51,896 bases of DNA from Akkermansia sp. (lineage in GTDB: Bacteria > Verrucomicrobiota > Verrucomicrobiia > Verrucomicrobiales > Akkermansiaceae), in contig JAFWYD010000035.1 in assembly GCA_017517805.1 (NCBI GenBank), positions 1-51,896 on the forward strand. The letters run 5' to 3'. A model generated the notes under the pieces. That model was given only the letters and a program-made list of their open reading frames with translations, made no database searches and was not told the DNA's origin. The translations under genes were made by a program, and so were the position numbers. Positions within the stretch are counted from its first letter, which is position 1; each line of letters begins with the position of its first letter. This document shows positions 23,444 to 31,142 of this stretch, in pieces.

Positions 23444-23995
23444 ATGCCCCCCGGAGTGCAGCCGATTCCCCTGCCCGAGAGACCTGCTGGAGCCACACCC
23501 GCAGAGGTAGCAACCTATGCCTCCGCCTGCCTGGAGCATCTGCACCTGCACGGCTGGCACTTCGGCTGGGATAAGACCACCCGCCGCCTGGGCTGTTGCA
23601 AGATGCAGCAGCGGCGCATCAGCCTCTCGCGGTATTATGCCGAGGCCTACGCCACCCGGGAGCCGGCGCAGCTCTGGCGCACCCTGCTGCATGAGCTGGC
23701 CCATGCCCTGGCATGGGTGCACCACCAGAGCCGCGGCCACGGCCCGGTGTGGCAACGCTACTGCGCCGCCCTGGGCATACCGGGCGAGCGCGCCAGCGTG
23801 CGCGGAATCGAGTTCGAAAGCCCCCGGCAGCCCCGGCCCGCCCGCTTCAAGCTCTGCCACTGCGAAACGGGAGAAGTCTACCGCCACTACACACGCCAGC
23901 CGCGGCACAGCGCCGCCAGCCTGCGCCGCTGCTACATCCCCGGCCGCAAGGCAGATACGCTGGGAAAGCTCATCATCAAGCCCATCGAAAACTAA
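23444..23995 (+). CDS. SprT-like zinc metalloprotease-domain protein
   Basis: 183 residues from ATG 23444. An HExxH-type metal site is visible in LLHELAHALAWVHHQSRGHG (residues about 80-100), followed by PVWQRYCAALG as in SprT/Spartan proteins, which act on DNA-protein crosslinks. The C-terminal part (CHCETGEVY to RRCYIPGRK) resembles the reduced zinc ribbon of SprT. The position after recA fits a DNA maintenance role. A TTG two codons upstream is the only other nearby start. It lies right after the recA terminator, with no room for its own promoter or a clear ribosome site, so it depends on readthrough or on a promoter inside recA. Confidence 0.8.
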   Translation: MPPGVQPIPLPERPAGATPAEVATYASACLEHLHLHGWHFGWDKTTRRLGCCKMQQRRISLSRYYAEAYATREPAQLWRTLLHELAHALAWVHHQSRGHGPVWQRYCAALGIPGERASVRGIEFESPRQPRPARFKLCHCETGEVYRHYTRQPRHSAASLRRCYIPGRKADTLGKLIIKPIEN

Positions 23996-24001
23996 CCCGC
24001 C

Positions 24002-26500
24002 ATGGCCCGCTACAAATCGCCAGATGAAGCCCCAACCGGGCGTGAATCCGAACCCGCGCAGGAGGATTACCGCATGCAGGCACCACCCCGGCGCCGCCAG
24101 CCCCCCCGCCGGGCCTGGGACCCGGAGCCGGAGTATGAACCCCTGCCGGAAAACGTGAACCCGCTGCAGGAATTCAAGGCACCGCCGCGCAAGGGAACAA
24201 GCGTGCTGCGGGCATTGTGGCTCATGTTCACGCTACCGCTTCGCCTGGCATTCTGGGCCTTGCGCAAGCTACCCAGAATCGTGCTCATACCGATCAAGGT
24301 GCTGCTGAGCCTGGGCTTTGCCGGACTCATCCTGGGAGGGATTGTGGCCGTCATCTACGGAGTCAAGGCCGGGCGGTACGACTTATCGCAGGTGACCCGC
24401 ATGCCGGAGCGCACCATCGTGCTGGACCGCAAGGGCAACGAAATCGGCACCCTGCACGGCGAGAACCGCCGCAGTATCACCAATATCCACGAGGAGGTGC
24501 CGCGCTACATGATAGATGCCCTGGTCATGCAGGAAGACCGCTCATTCTGGACGCATGGCGGTATCGACCCGCGCGGTCTTCTGCGCGCGGTAGCCCAGGT
24601 ATTCAAGCACCACCGCACCACGCAGGGTGCCTCCACCCTGACCATGCAGCTCGCCAAGAACACCTACAACCACAGCGAGCGCAGCTTCGATGCCAAGTTC
24701 ACCGAAATGGCGCTGGCCCGCCGCATCGAATCCACCTACGACAAGGAAACCATCATCACCTGCTACCTCAACCGCGTGTTCTGGGGACACACCTTCCTGG
24801 GGCTCAAGCAGGCGGCCTATGGCTATTTCGATAAACTGCCGCGAGACCTCACCGTGGGTGAGGCCGCCATGCTGGCCGGTATCATCTGCAGCCCGAACCA
24901 GTTCTCCCCCTACCGCAACATGTCGTCGGCCCGAGTCCAGCGCGACAAAGTGCTCAAGCTCATGTACGAGCACGGCAAAATCACGCGCAATGAATATGAA
25001 TTCGCGCTGAAGGAACCTCTCGTGACCCGCAAACCGGAACGACGCGGCAACGACAACTACGCGCTCGACCTGGTGCGCACCGAGGTGGACCACCTGCTCT
25101 CTCTGCTGGATTCGAAGGACGAGAAGCTGAAGGAAGAAGTCGTAGTCTCCGGCGGTCTGCGGGTGCAGACCACGCTCGATATTGATTTGCAGGATGACGC
25201 TATGCGCGAGATTGATTCACGGCTCACGGCCATGTTTGAAAAACAGAAAGCCTGGCCGCACCAGACCCGCGCCCAGTTCAAGGCGCTGAAAGCGCGAACC
25301 CCCAAAGAGGAACAGGATAAACTAAGCCCGAAATACCTGCAGGCCGCCTGCGCAGTCATCGACAACGCCACCGGAGCCCTGCTTGCCGTGGTAGGCGGGC
25401 GCGACAGTACCGAATCGCCGCTGAACCGCGCCCTGCAAAGCCGCCGCCAGGTGGGTTCGGTATTCAAGCCGCTGGTGTACACCGCCTTTTTCGAACGCGG
25501 GTACGGCCCGCGCACGCTGATATCGGATGGTCCGATTCAGCGCGGAGAAATCGCCGGAGCCCCGCGGTGGAGGCCGCGCAACTCCGATGGTCTTTTCGCC
25601 GGGATGAACAGCGCCGCCTGGGGGCTGCTCAAAAGCCGCAACACCATGGCCGTGCGCGCTGGCAATGCCGCCGGCTTGCAGCAGGTCATCAACACCGCGC
25701 TGACCGCCGGATTCCCCCGGCCGAACCGCAACCCCGGCCCCACCATCTACCTGGGTACCTGGGAAGCCTCGCCCCTGGAAGTGGCTGGTGCCTTTACTGC
25801 CTTTGCCAATGGCGGCGTGCGCCCCACTCCCTACATCATCCAGCATATCACCGATAAGGAAGGCCGGGTGGTGTGGCAGAACACCCCCTCGGCCCGCAGG
25901 CTTTGCTCCACTCGCTCGGCCAATGCAGTCTCTGCCGTGCTGCAGCAGATTACCAAGCCCGGCGGCACCGCCGGCAGCATGCGCGCCCTGGGATTCAAGC
26001 ACCCCTGCGGCGGCAAGACCGGCACCACCAACAACTACACCAACGCCTGGTTCTGCGGCTTCACCTCCGACCTGACAGCTGCCGTATGGGTCGGTTTCGA
26101 CCGCCCCGCCAAAATCGCCGAAAAAGCCTACGGTGGCACCGTGGCGCTGCCGCTCTGGGTAGGGGTCATGCAATGCGCCGCAGCCCGTGGTTACCCGATG
26201 GCACCCATCCGCACCGTGCCGGCCAAGGCCCGCAATTACGGCATACGCCTCTGCCGCGTCTCGGGTATGCTGGCGCACGCCGGCTGCGAATACGAGGGCA
26301 AAGCCTACATTGAAACCATGGCCGATTTCTCGAAGGAACGGAGTCTCTGCAGCGTGCATGCTGAGCTGGCTGAAGACCCGGAGGCGGATACCGCCGCTGA
26401 AGAGACGGCCGAAGACCCGGAGGATACGCCGGATATTGATGGTCTGCCGGCAGATGTTCTGAACAAATTGCCGCAGGACGATGTCGCAGAAGAAGTATAA
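24002..26500 (+). CDS. Class A penicillin-binding protein (PBP1A/1B-like)
   Basis: 832 residues. It polymerises and crosslinks peptidoglycan. A long Pro/Arg-rich cytoplasmic N-terminus (1-75) precedes one membrane helix near 95-120. The glycosyltransferase domain has MQEDRSFWTHGGIDP near 173, GASTLTMQLAKN near 210 and RRIESTYDKETI. The transpeptidase domain has the SxxK motif in GSVFKPLVY near 485, SRN near 545 and KTGTTNNYTNAWF near 675. An acidic tail rich in Glu, Asp and Ala ends the protein. It begins six bases after the SprT-like gene and is probably cotranscribed. Confidence 0.92.
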   Translation: MARYKSPDEAPTGRESEPAQEDYRMQAPPRRRQPPRRAWDPEPEYEPLPENVNPLQEFKAPPRKGTSVLRALWLMFTLPLRLAFWALRKLPRIVLIPIKVLLSLGFAGLILGGIVAVIYGVKAGRYDLSQVTRMPERTIVLDRKGNEIGTLHGENRRSITNIHEEVPRYMIDALVMQEDRSFWTHGGIDPRGLLRAVAQVFKHHRTTQGASTLTMQLAKNTYNHSERSFDAKFTEMALARRIESTYDKETIITCYLNRVFWGHTFLGLKQAAYGYFDKLPRDLTVGEAAMLAGIICSPNQFSPYRNMSSARVQRDKVLKLMYEHGKITRNEYEFALKEPLVTRKPERRGNDNYALDLVRTEVDHLLSLLDSKDEKLKEEVVVSGGLRVQTTLDIDLQDDAMREIDSRLTAMFEKQKAWPHQTRAQFKALKARTPKEEQDKLSPKYLQAACAVIDNATGALLAVVGGRDSTESPLNRALQSRRQVGSVFKPLVYTAFFERGYGPRTLISDGPIQRGEIAGAPRWRPRNSDGLFAGMNSAAWGLLKSRNTMAVRAGNAAGLQQVINTALTAGFPRPNRNPGPTIYLGTWEASPLEVAGAFTAFANGGVRPTPYIIQHITDKEGRVVWQNTPSARRLCSTRSANAVSAVLQQITKPGGTAGSMRALGFKHPCGGKTGTTNNYTNAWFCGFTSDLTAAVWVGFDRPAKIAEKAYGGTVALPLWVGVMQCAAARGYPMAPIRTVPAKARNYGIRLCRVSGMLAHAGCEYEGKAYIETMADFSKERSLCSVHAELAEDPEADTAAEETAEDPEDTPDIDGLPADVLNKLPQDDVAEEV

Positions 26501-26517
26501 GCCCGCCTTCCCCACCC

Positions 26518-27927
26518 ATGAGATACCTTTTTGCCTTTTTCCTGCTCGTTTCAACAGCCCTGGCCCAGGGCTGGCAACCAGTCCGCGAAACCGTGCCTGA
26601 ACCAGTCCGCGAATTCCGCGCAGCCTGGGTGGCCACCGTCTTCAACCTGGACTGGCCCAGCAAGGCAGGCCTTCCCGCCGAGGAGCAGAAAGCCGAGCTT
26701 CTCCGCATCATCGAAACCGCTTCCAGACTGAGGCTCAACGCCATCATCCTGCAAGTACGCCCGAACGGTGATGCGCTCTACAACTCGCGACTGGAGCCTT
26801 GGAGCGCCTGGCTGAGCGGCCCTGGAACCAACCCTGGCTACGACCCGCTCGCCTTCGCCCTGGCAGAGGCACACCGGCGGGGAATCGAGGTGCACGCCTG
26901 GTTCAACCCCTTCCGTGCCACGATCAGCAACCGAGAGGTAGGGCGTGGCCACATCTCGCGGAGCAAGCCGGGCTGGCTGCTCAAAGCCGGCAGCACCACC
27001 ATGCTGAACCCGGCGCGCGCCCAGGCCAGAGGGCATGTGCTGCGGGTCATCATGGATGTGGTGAAACGCTACAATATCGATGGCGTGCACCTGGATGACT
27101 ACTTCTACCCCTACCCACCCCACCACCGGGTAGCTGATGGCCGTACCCCGGCCCAACGCCGAGCTGCCATCGATTCCTTTGTGCAGGAACTCTACCGGCA
27201 AGTCAAGGCCGCCAAGCCGCATGTGCGGGTCGGTATCAGCCCCTTCGGCATCTGGCAGCCGGGCTATCCCGCAAGCGTGCAGGCCGGGGTCAATGCCTAT
27301 GAAGACCTGGCCTGCGATGCCCGCAAATGGATCGCCCAGGGCTGGGTGGACTACCTCTCGCCCCAGCTCTACTGGCGCTGCGAGGGACCGCAGAGCTTCC
27401 CGGCACTCATGCAGTGGTGGAGCAGCATCAACCCCAGCCGCCCGGTCTGGCCGGGCATCGCATCCGTCCGCATCGACAGCAAGGAAGACCCCGGCCGCAA
27501 AGCCTCCGAAATCGGCCGGCAGATTGCCTACTCCCGCAGCCTGGCCCGGCAGAGCTGCGGCCAGTTCTTCTGGAGCTGGAAATCGCTCGGCACCAACCGA
27601 GGCGGAGTGCAGAAACAACTCCAGCGCTTCTACACCAGCCTGGCGATTCCGCCCGCCATGCCCTGGAGCGACAGCTCCCGCCCGGCCCGCCCTAGTGTGC
27701 AAGCCAGCCACACCAGCAACGGTTGCACGCTCAGCTGGGAAGGCGAAGCCCGCAAGTGGGTCGTGCAGGTGGGCAGCAAAGGCCGATGGTTCACGCTGGA
27801 TATCCTGCCCGGCAGCTGCCGCAGAATCACCCTGCCGCCGCGCATTGCCAACACGCTCGACCGCATCGCCATACGACCAATCTCCCCCACCGGCATGAGC
27901 GGCGAACCGGGGGTCCTGGCCCGCTGA
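26518..27927 (+). CDS. Secreted glycosylhydrolase-like protein (family-10 GHL type)
   Basis: 469 residues with a signal peptide (MRYLFAFFLLVSTALAQG). The motifs REFRAAWVATVFNLDWPS, NAIILQVRPNGDALYNS, GIEVHAWFNPFRATIS, DGVHLDDYFYPYP and RVGISPFGIW are those of GHL10 proteins (YngK type), TIM-barrel enzymes thought to act on cell-wall or surface glycans. The C-terminal 100 residues form a separate beta-rich region. It follows the penicillin-binding protein by 17 bases and fits an envelope role. Confidence 0.88.
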   Translation: MRYLFAFFLLVSTALAQGWQPVRETVPEPVREFRAAWVATVFNLDWPSKAGLPAEEQKAELLRIIETASRLRLNAIILQVRPNGDALYNSRLEPWSAWLSGPGTNPGYDPLAFALAEAHRRGIEVHAWFNPFRATISNREVGRGHISRSKPGWLLKAGSTTMLNPARAQARGHVLRVIMDVVKRYNIDGVHLDDYFYPYPPHHRVADGRTPAQRRAAIDSFVQELYRQVKAAKPHVRVGISPFGIWQPGYPASVQAGVNAYEDLACDARKWIAQGWVDYLSPQLYWRCEGPQSFPALMQWWSSINPSRPVWPGIASVRIDSKEDPGRKASEIGRQIAYSRSLARQSCGQFFWSWKSLGTNRGGVQKQLQRFYTSLAIPPAMPWSDSSRPARPSVQASHTSNGCTLSWEGEARKWVVQVGSKGRWFTLDILPGSCRRITLPPRIANTLDRIAIRPISPTGMSGEPGVLAR

Positions 27928-27972
27928 GAGCCATTTTCTATCCAAAAAAGCAGTAAAGCTGCAAATTTAGGG

Positions 27973-28000
27973 TTGAACTGTACTCTAGGGCTGGTATAAT
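27973..28000 (+). promoter_or_regulatory. Promoter of the sugar porter gene
   Basis: TTGAAC (27973-27978) and a consensus TATAAT (27995-28000) are 16 bases apart. The ATG lies ten bases after the -10 box, so the leader is at most a few bases. Confidence 0.65.
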
Positions 28001-28010
28001 ATCGCCCGTT

Positions 28011-29837
28011 ATGAGTACCGACGCAACCAAAGTCGAGCTTTCGAGCTCCGTAAAACGCTATGCCCTTTACCTGATGGTAATGGCAGGCCTTGGTGGTCTT
28101 CTGTACGGCATTGACGTAGGCGTGATAGCCGCCGCCCTGCCGTATATCGAAAAGACCTCTTCCTACACCCCACAGGAACTGGCCATCGTGGTGGCCGCAG
28201 TTCTGTTCGGCTCCGTTCTTTCCTCCCTGTTTGCAGGCATGCTGGCAGAGTGGCTGGGCCGCAAGAAAGTCATCATTATTTCTGCGCTTCTGTTCACGCT
28301 GAGCATTCCTGTCATCTGCTTCTCCAATGGCGTGTTTGAGATGCTGATGGGCGGTCGTATTCTGCAGGGTGCAAGTGCTGGTCTCGTGGGTGTGGTGGTT
28401 CCCATGTATCTGGCTGAGTGTCTGGATGCCAATTCCCGCGGCAAGGGAACCGGCATGTTCCAGTTCATGCTGACCGTCGGTCTCGTGTTTGCAGCCGTCA
28501 TCGGTCTGGTGACCACCATGTGGGTGGGTGCAGCCGATGATCCTGCCGTGACCCCGGAGAGCAAGACAATGGCCTGGCAGGTCATCTTCTGGTGCTCCGC
28601 CATTCCCGGTCTGATTCTTTTCTTCGGTGCCTTCAAGCTGAAGGAATCCCCCCGCTGGCTGTACCGCCGTGGTCTGCGCGAGGAAGCACTCTGCTCCCTT
28701 GCCTCCAACAACGGTGATGCTGCTGCCAAGGAGATTCTGGACGAAATGATTGCTGCCGACGCTGCCGAGGAAGCCGCCAAGGCCGATATGGCCGAAGCCG
28801 CGAAAGGCGATTCCCTCCTCCAGCGCAAGTATGTGATTCCCTTCATCCTGGCCGTGGTGGTGCTGGCCTGCACGCAGGCTACCGGCATCAACTCCGTGCT
28901 GAACTACTCCGTCAAGATCTTCCAGCAGGCTGGTCTGCAGGGCGAAGTGGCCAACATGGCTGACCTGGCCATCAAGATTACCAACATGGTCATGACCATG
29001 GTGGCCGTGACCCTGGTGGATAAGAAGGGCCGCACCTTCCTGCTCAAGATGGGCACGCTGGGTATCATCGTCGGTCTTGCCGGCGTGGGTGCCATGTTCC
29101 TCACCGTGGAAAACGAGCGAGTCGATGTCACCGCCCAGGTGGCAGCTGCCGTGCAGGATAACTCCCTGAACATCTCCGCAGCCGATGCCGTGAAAGCCGC
29201 CATGACCGCCGATGTGATTGCCGCACATCCCGAGTTCATGCAGGGTGAATCCGTGGCTCCCGGTATGCAGCTGATTGTGACTTACACGCAGGGGCAGTCC
29301 AGCATGCAGGATGTGGCCGAGGTCCGCGCCAATGCCGCTGCTGAAGGCTCTGCCATCTCCATCGCCAAGAGCGTGGCCCTGGCTCCCACCTTCATGGATA
29401 AGATCTGCTTCTGGAGCACCCCGCTTCCCGAAGGCAGCGTGAAGGAAGTCACCATCACCAAGGCTGAAATCGGCATGAAGCCCAACGCCGTGACCGGCTG
29501 GATCGTGACCGGCTTCTTCGTGGTCTTCATCTCCTTCTATGCAGCAGGTCCCGGCGTGTGCGTATGGCTGGCTCTCTCCGAGCTGATGCCCAACCGCATC
29601 CGCGCCAATGGCATGGCCATTGCCCTGCTCATCAACCAGGGTGTTTCCACCACCATCGCAGGCACCTTCCTGCCCTGGGTTGGTTCCTCCGGCTACTCCA
29701 CGGTCTTCTTCTGGCTGGCTGGCTTCACGGTCATCTACTTCATCACCGCCGCCTTCTTCATGCCTGAGACCAAGGGCCGCACCCTCGAAGAAATCGAGCA
29801 GTACTTCAAGACGGGTAAGATGCCCGAGAAGAACTAA
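28011..29837 (+). CDS. Sugar porter family MFS transporter with unusual insert
   Basis: 608 residues, longer than the usual 450-500. Sugar-porter signatures are clear: GGLLYGIDVGVIAAALP near 28, WLGRKK near 82, ESPRWLYRRG near 213, QATGINSVLNYS near 291, and PETKGRTLEEIE at the end. An extra segment of about 120 residues (about 370-490) between transmembrane parts is hydrophilic, Ala/Val/Glu-rich and has no membrane helix. Its role is unknown. The gene has its own promoter and terminator. Substrate is probably a monosaccharide, but the sequence does not decide which. Confidence 0.9.
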   Translation: MSTDATKVELSSSVKRYALYLMVMAGLGGLLYGIDVGVIAAALPYIEKTSSYTPQELAIVVAAVLFGSVLSSLFAGMLAEWLGRKKVIIISALLFTLSIPVICFSNGVFEMLMGGRILQGASAGLVGVVVPMYLAECLDANSRGKGTGMFQFMLTVGLVFAAVIGLVTTMWVGAADDPAVTPESKTMAWQVIFWCSAIPGLILFFGAFKLKESPRWLYRRGLREEALCSLASNNGDAAAKEILDEMIAADAAEEAAKADMAEAAKGDSLLQRKYVIPFILAVVVLACTQATGINSVLNYSVKIFQQAGLQGEVANMADLAIKITNMVMTMVAVTLVDKKGRTFLLKMGTLGIIVGLAGVGAMFLTVENERVDVTAQVAAAVQDNSLNISAADAVKAAMTADVIAAHPEFMQGESVAPGMQLIVTYTQGQSSMQDVAEVRANAAAEGSAISIAKSVALAPTFMDKICFWSTPLPEGSVKEVTITKAEIGMKPNAVTGWIVTGFFVVFISFYAAGPGVCVWLALSELMPNRIRANGMAIALLINQGVSTTIAGTFLPWVGSSGYSTVFFWLAGFTVIYFITAAFFMPETKGRTLEEIEQYFKTGKMPEKN

Positions 29838-29874
29838 TCCACCAGCTTCTTCTCCTGAAGTAAACCACTTTCTC

Positions 29875-29911
29875 CGGCTCCCCTGCCGCCACGGGGGAGC
29901 CGATTTTTTTT
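29875..29911 (+). terminator. Intrinsic terminator after the sugar porter
   Basis: CGGCTCCCC (29875-29883) pairs with GGGGAGCCG (29894-29902), followed by A and eight T. Confidence 0.88.
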
Positions 29912-29984
29912 GCAATCACCGGAGCATCCCGGCAGGCAGGTGCAAAGAAAGCAGCCTGGCACCGGCAGAACAACAGCAACAACA

Positions 29985-30010
29985 CAAAAAAACGCATCCA
30001 CCAGGATGCG
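29985..30010 (-). terminator. Intrinsic terminator of the reverse ankyrin/RHH operon
   Basis: On the reverse strand CGCATCC (30010-30004) pairs with GGATGCG (29999-29993) around a four-base loop, followed by T. It lies 107 bases past the RHH gene. Confidence 0.8.
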
Positions 30011-30116
30011 AAGCTCGCCGGGGAGTTTTGCCCTCCGAAACACAAAACCCACACAAGGCGCTCTGTTTCCACAACGCCCGAATCAGACTATTGGAGCCAA
30101 GCGCTACCAGGCTTGA

Positions 30117-30368
30117 TTAAGCCTTGGTGCGAGTCTTGCGCGGGCGACCACCGCGGCTCTCGGGCTTGGGGAACATATTCTCACGCGTGAGTGCCTCGGC
30201 ATCAACCGGAGTCACCATAGCCCCGCCCTGCTCTCTCAGCTGGCGGGAAAACAAGCGAACCGCCGTCAGCAGGACGGTATTGCGAGTGCGCTTGTAGTGC
30301 TTGGCAGTCGAATCAATCATATCCAACAGCTCAACCGGGCAACGGAACGTAACAATCTTGGAACTCAT
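30117..30368 (-). CDS. Small ribbon-helix-helix-like DNA-binding protein
   Basis: 83 residues. The first 45 residues have the ribbon-helix-helix pattern: a short strand (KIVTFRCPVEL), then helices (LLDMIDSTAKHY, TRNTVLLTAVRLF). The C-terminal tail is basic with an AT-hook-like SRGGRPRKTR. It probably binds DNA as a dimer. It lies 44 bases after the ankyrin-repeat gene on the same strand and may be cotranscribed with it. No toxin partner is next to it. Confidence 0.7.
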   Translation of the reverse strand: MSSKIVTFRCPVELLDMIDSTAKHYKRTRNTVLLTAVRLFSRQLREQGGAMVTPVDAEALTRENMFPKPESRGGRPRKTRTKA

Positions 30369-30412
30369 AGTTTTTAATTAAGGAAAAAAAGGGGAAGGGG
30401 AAGTTTTCAGAT

Positions 30413-31033
30413 TCAGGAGTGGTGATGCCCGCAGTGGCATTCGCCGTGCTCATGATGACCACCGCAACAGCAATCATCATGCCCGCAATCGCAGGAGTGT
30501 GATGCCTCCGGGTCATAGTCCGCATCCTCAATCTCAGGAGGCAGGGGAATATCATCCTCAGGGTGGTAGGGAGGCTCCAGACGAGCAGCAAGTGAAGGAG
30601 TGGCCGCGACCTCCGCCGCAAAACGCCCATGAAGGTTGCGCGTGCGAAGATTAGCGCCAGCTGCCAGCAGCTGGTCCACAATCCCTTCATACCCATAAAA
30701 TGCCGCCAGGTGCAAGGGCGGCTGACCGTATGCATTGCGGGCATTCACATCTGCCCCGGCAGCCAGCAGCAGAGAAATGAGCGCAGCATCCGGCTCCACG
30801 CCGACCGAGGCCAGGTCGGGAGCCAGGTCCACCTCATCCTGCAGCAGGAGAGTTGCGGCACGGCGCAGTGTCTCGGCATCCTCACCCCGCATCAATGCGT
30901 CCAGGAACTCCTGCACCGGCTCATCATAATCATCGGGGTCAAGATCTGCCGCCATTTCCTGCAAATCCTCAAGAGTGACCTGGGGTTTTTCTTCCTCCTC
31001 CAGAACCACGCTGTTCCACTGCATATCGCTCAT
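30413..31033 (-). CDS. Ankyrin-repeat protein with His/Cys-rich tail
   Basis: 206 residues from ATG 31033 (MSDMQWNS). Residues about 1-85 are acidic and helical. About two ankyrin repeats follow (LLLAAGADVNARNAYGQPPL, LLAAGANLRTRNLHG). The last 30 residues contain about fifteen His and Cys (CDCGHDDCCCGGHHEHG), a likely metal-binding tail. There is no signal peptide. The start follows from a -10 box TATAGT at 31045-31040 only six bases upstream. A longer frame from 31072 would begin before the promoter. Confidence 0.75.
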   Translation of the reverse strand: MSDMQWNSVVLEEEEKPQVTLEDLQEMAADLDPDDYDEPVQEFLDALMRGEDAETLRRAATLLLQDEVDLAPDLASVGVEPDAALISLLLAAGADVNARNAYGQPPLHLAAFYGYEGIVDQLLAAGANLRTRNLHGRFAAEVAATPSLAARLEPPYHPEDDIPLPPEIEDADYDPEASHSCDCGHDDCCCGGHHEHGECHCGHHHS

Positions 31034-31039
31034 GCAGCT

Positions 31040-31045
31040 ACTATA
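31040..31045 (-). promoter_or_regulatory. -10 box for the ankyrin gene
   Basis: TATAGT on the reverse strand, six bases before the ATG at 31033. The -35 region is weak, near CTGGAA. It indicates a leaderless message and fixes the start codon. Confidence 0.4.
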
Positions 31046-31108
31046 CCTTAAAAAGCGGTTTCTTTCCAGCATAATATCACAATTACACCATTCATTTCAC
31101 TTTTATTC

Positions 31109-31136
31109 TTTACTTAAAAATTGAAACGTGTAGCAT
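31109..31136 (+). promoter_or_regulatory. Putative promoter for the gene at 31143
   Basis: TTTACT (31109-31114) and TAGCAT (31131-31136) are 16 bases apart, with the ATG six bases downstream. It is a weak match, but the placement repeats the pattern seen before recA and bamA. Confidence 0.35.
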
Positions 31137-31142
31137 GAGTAC

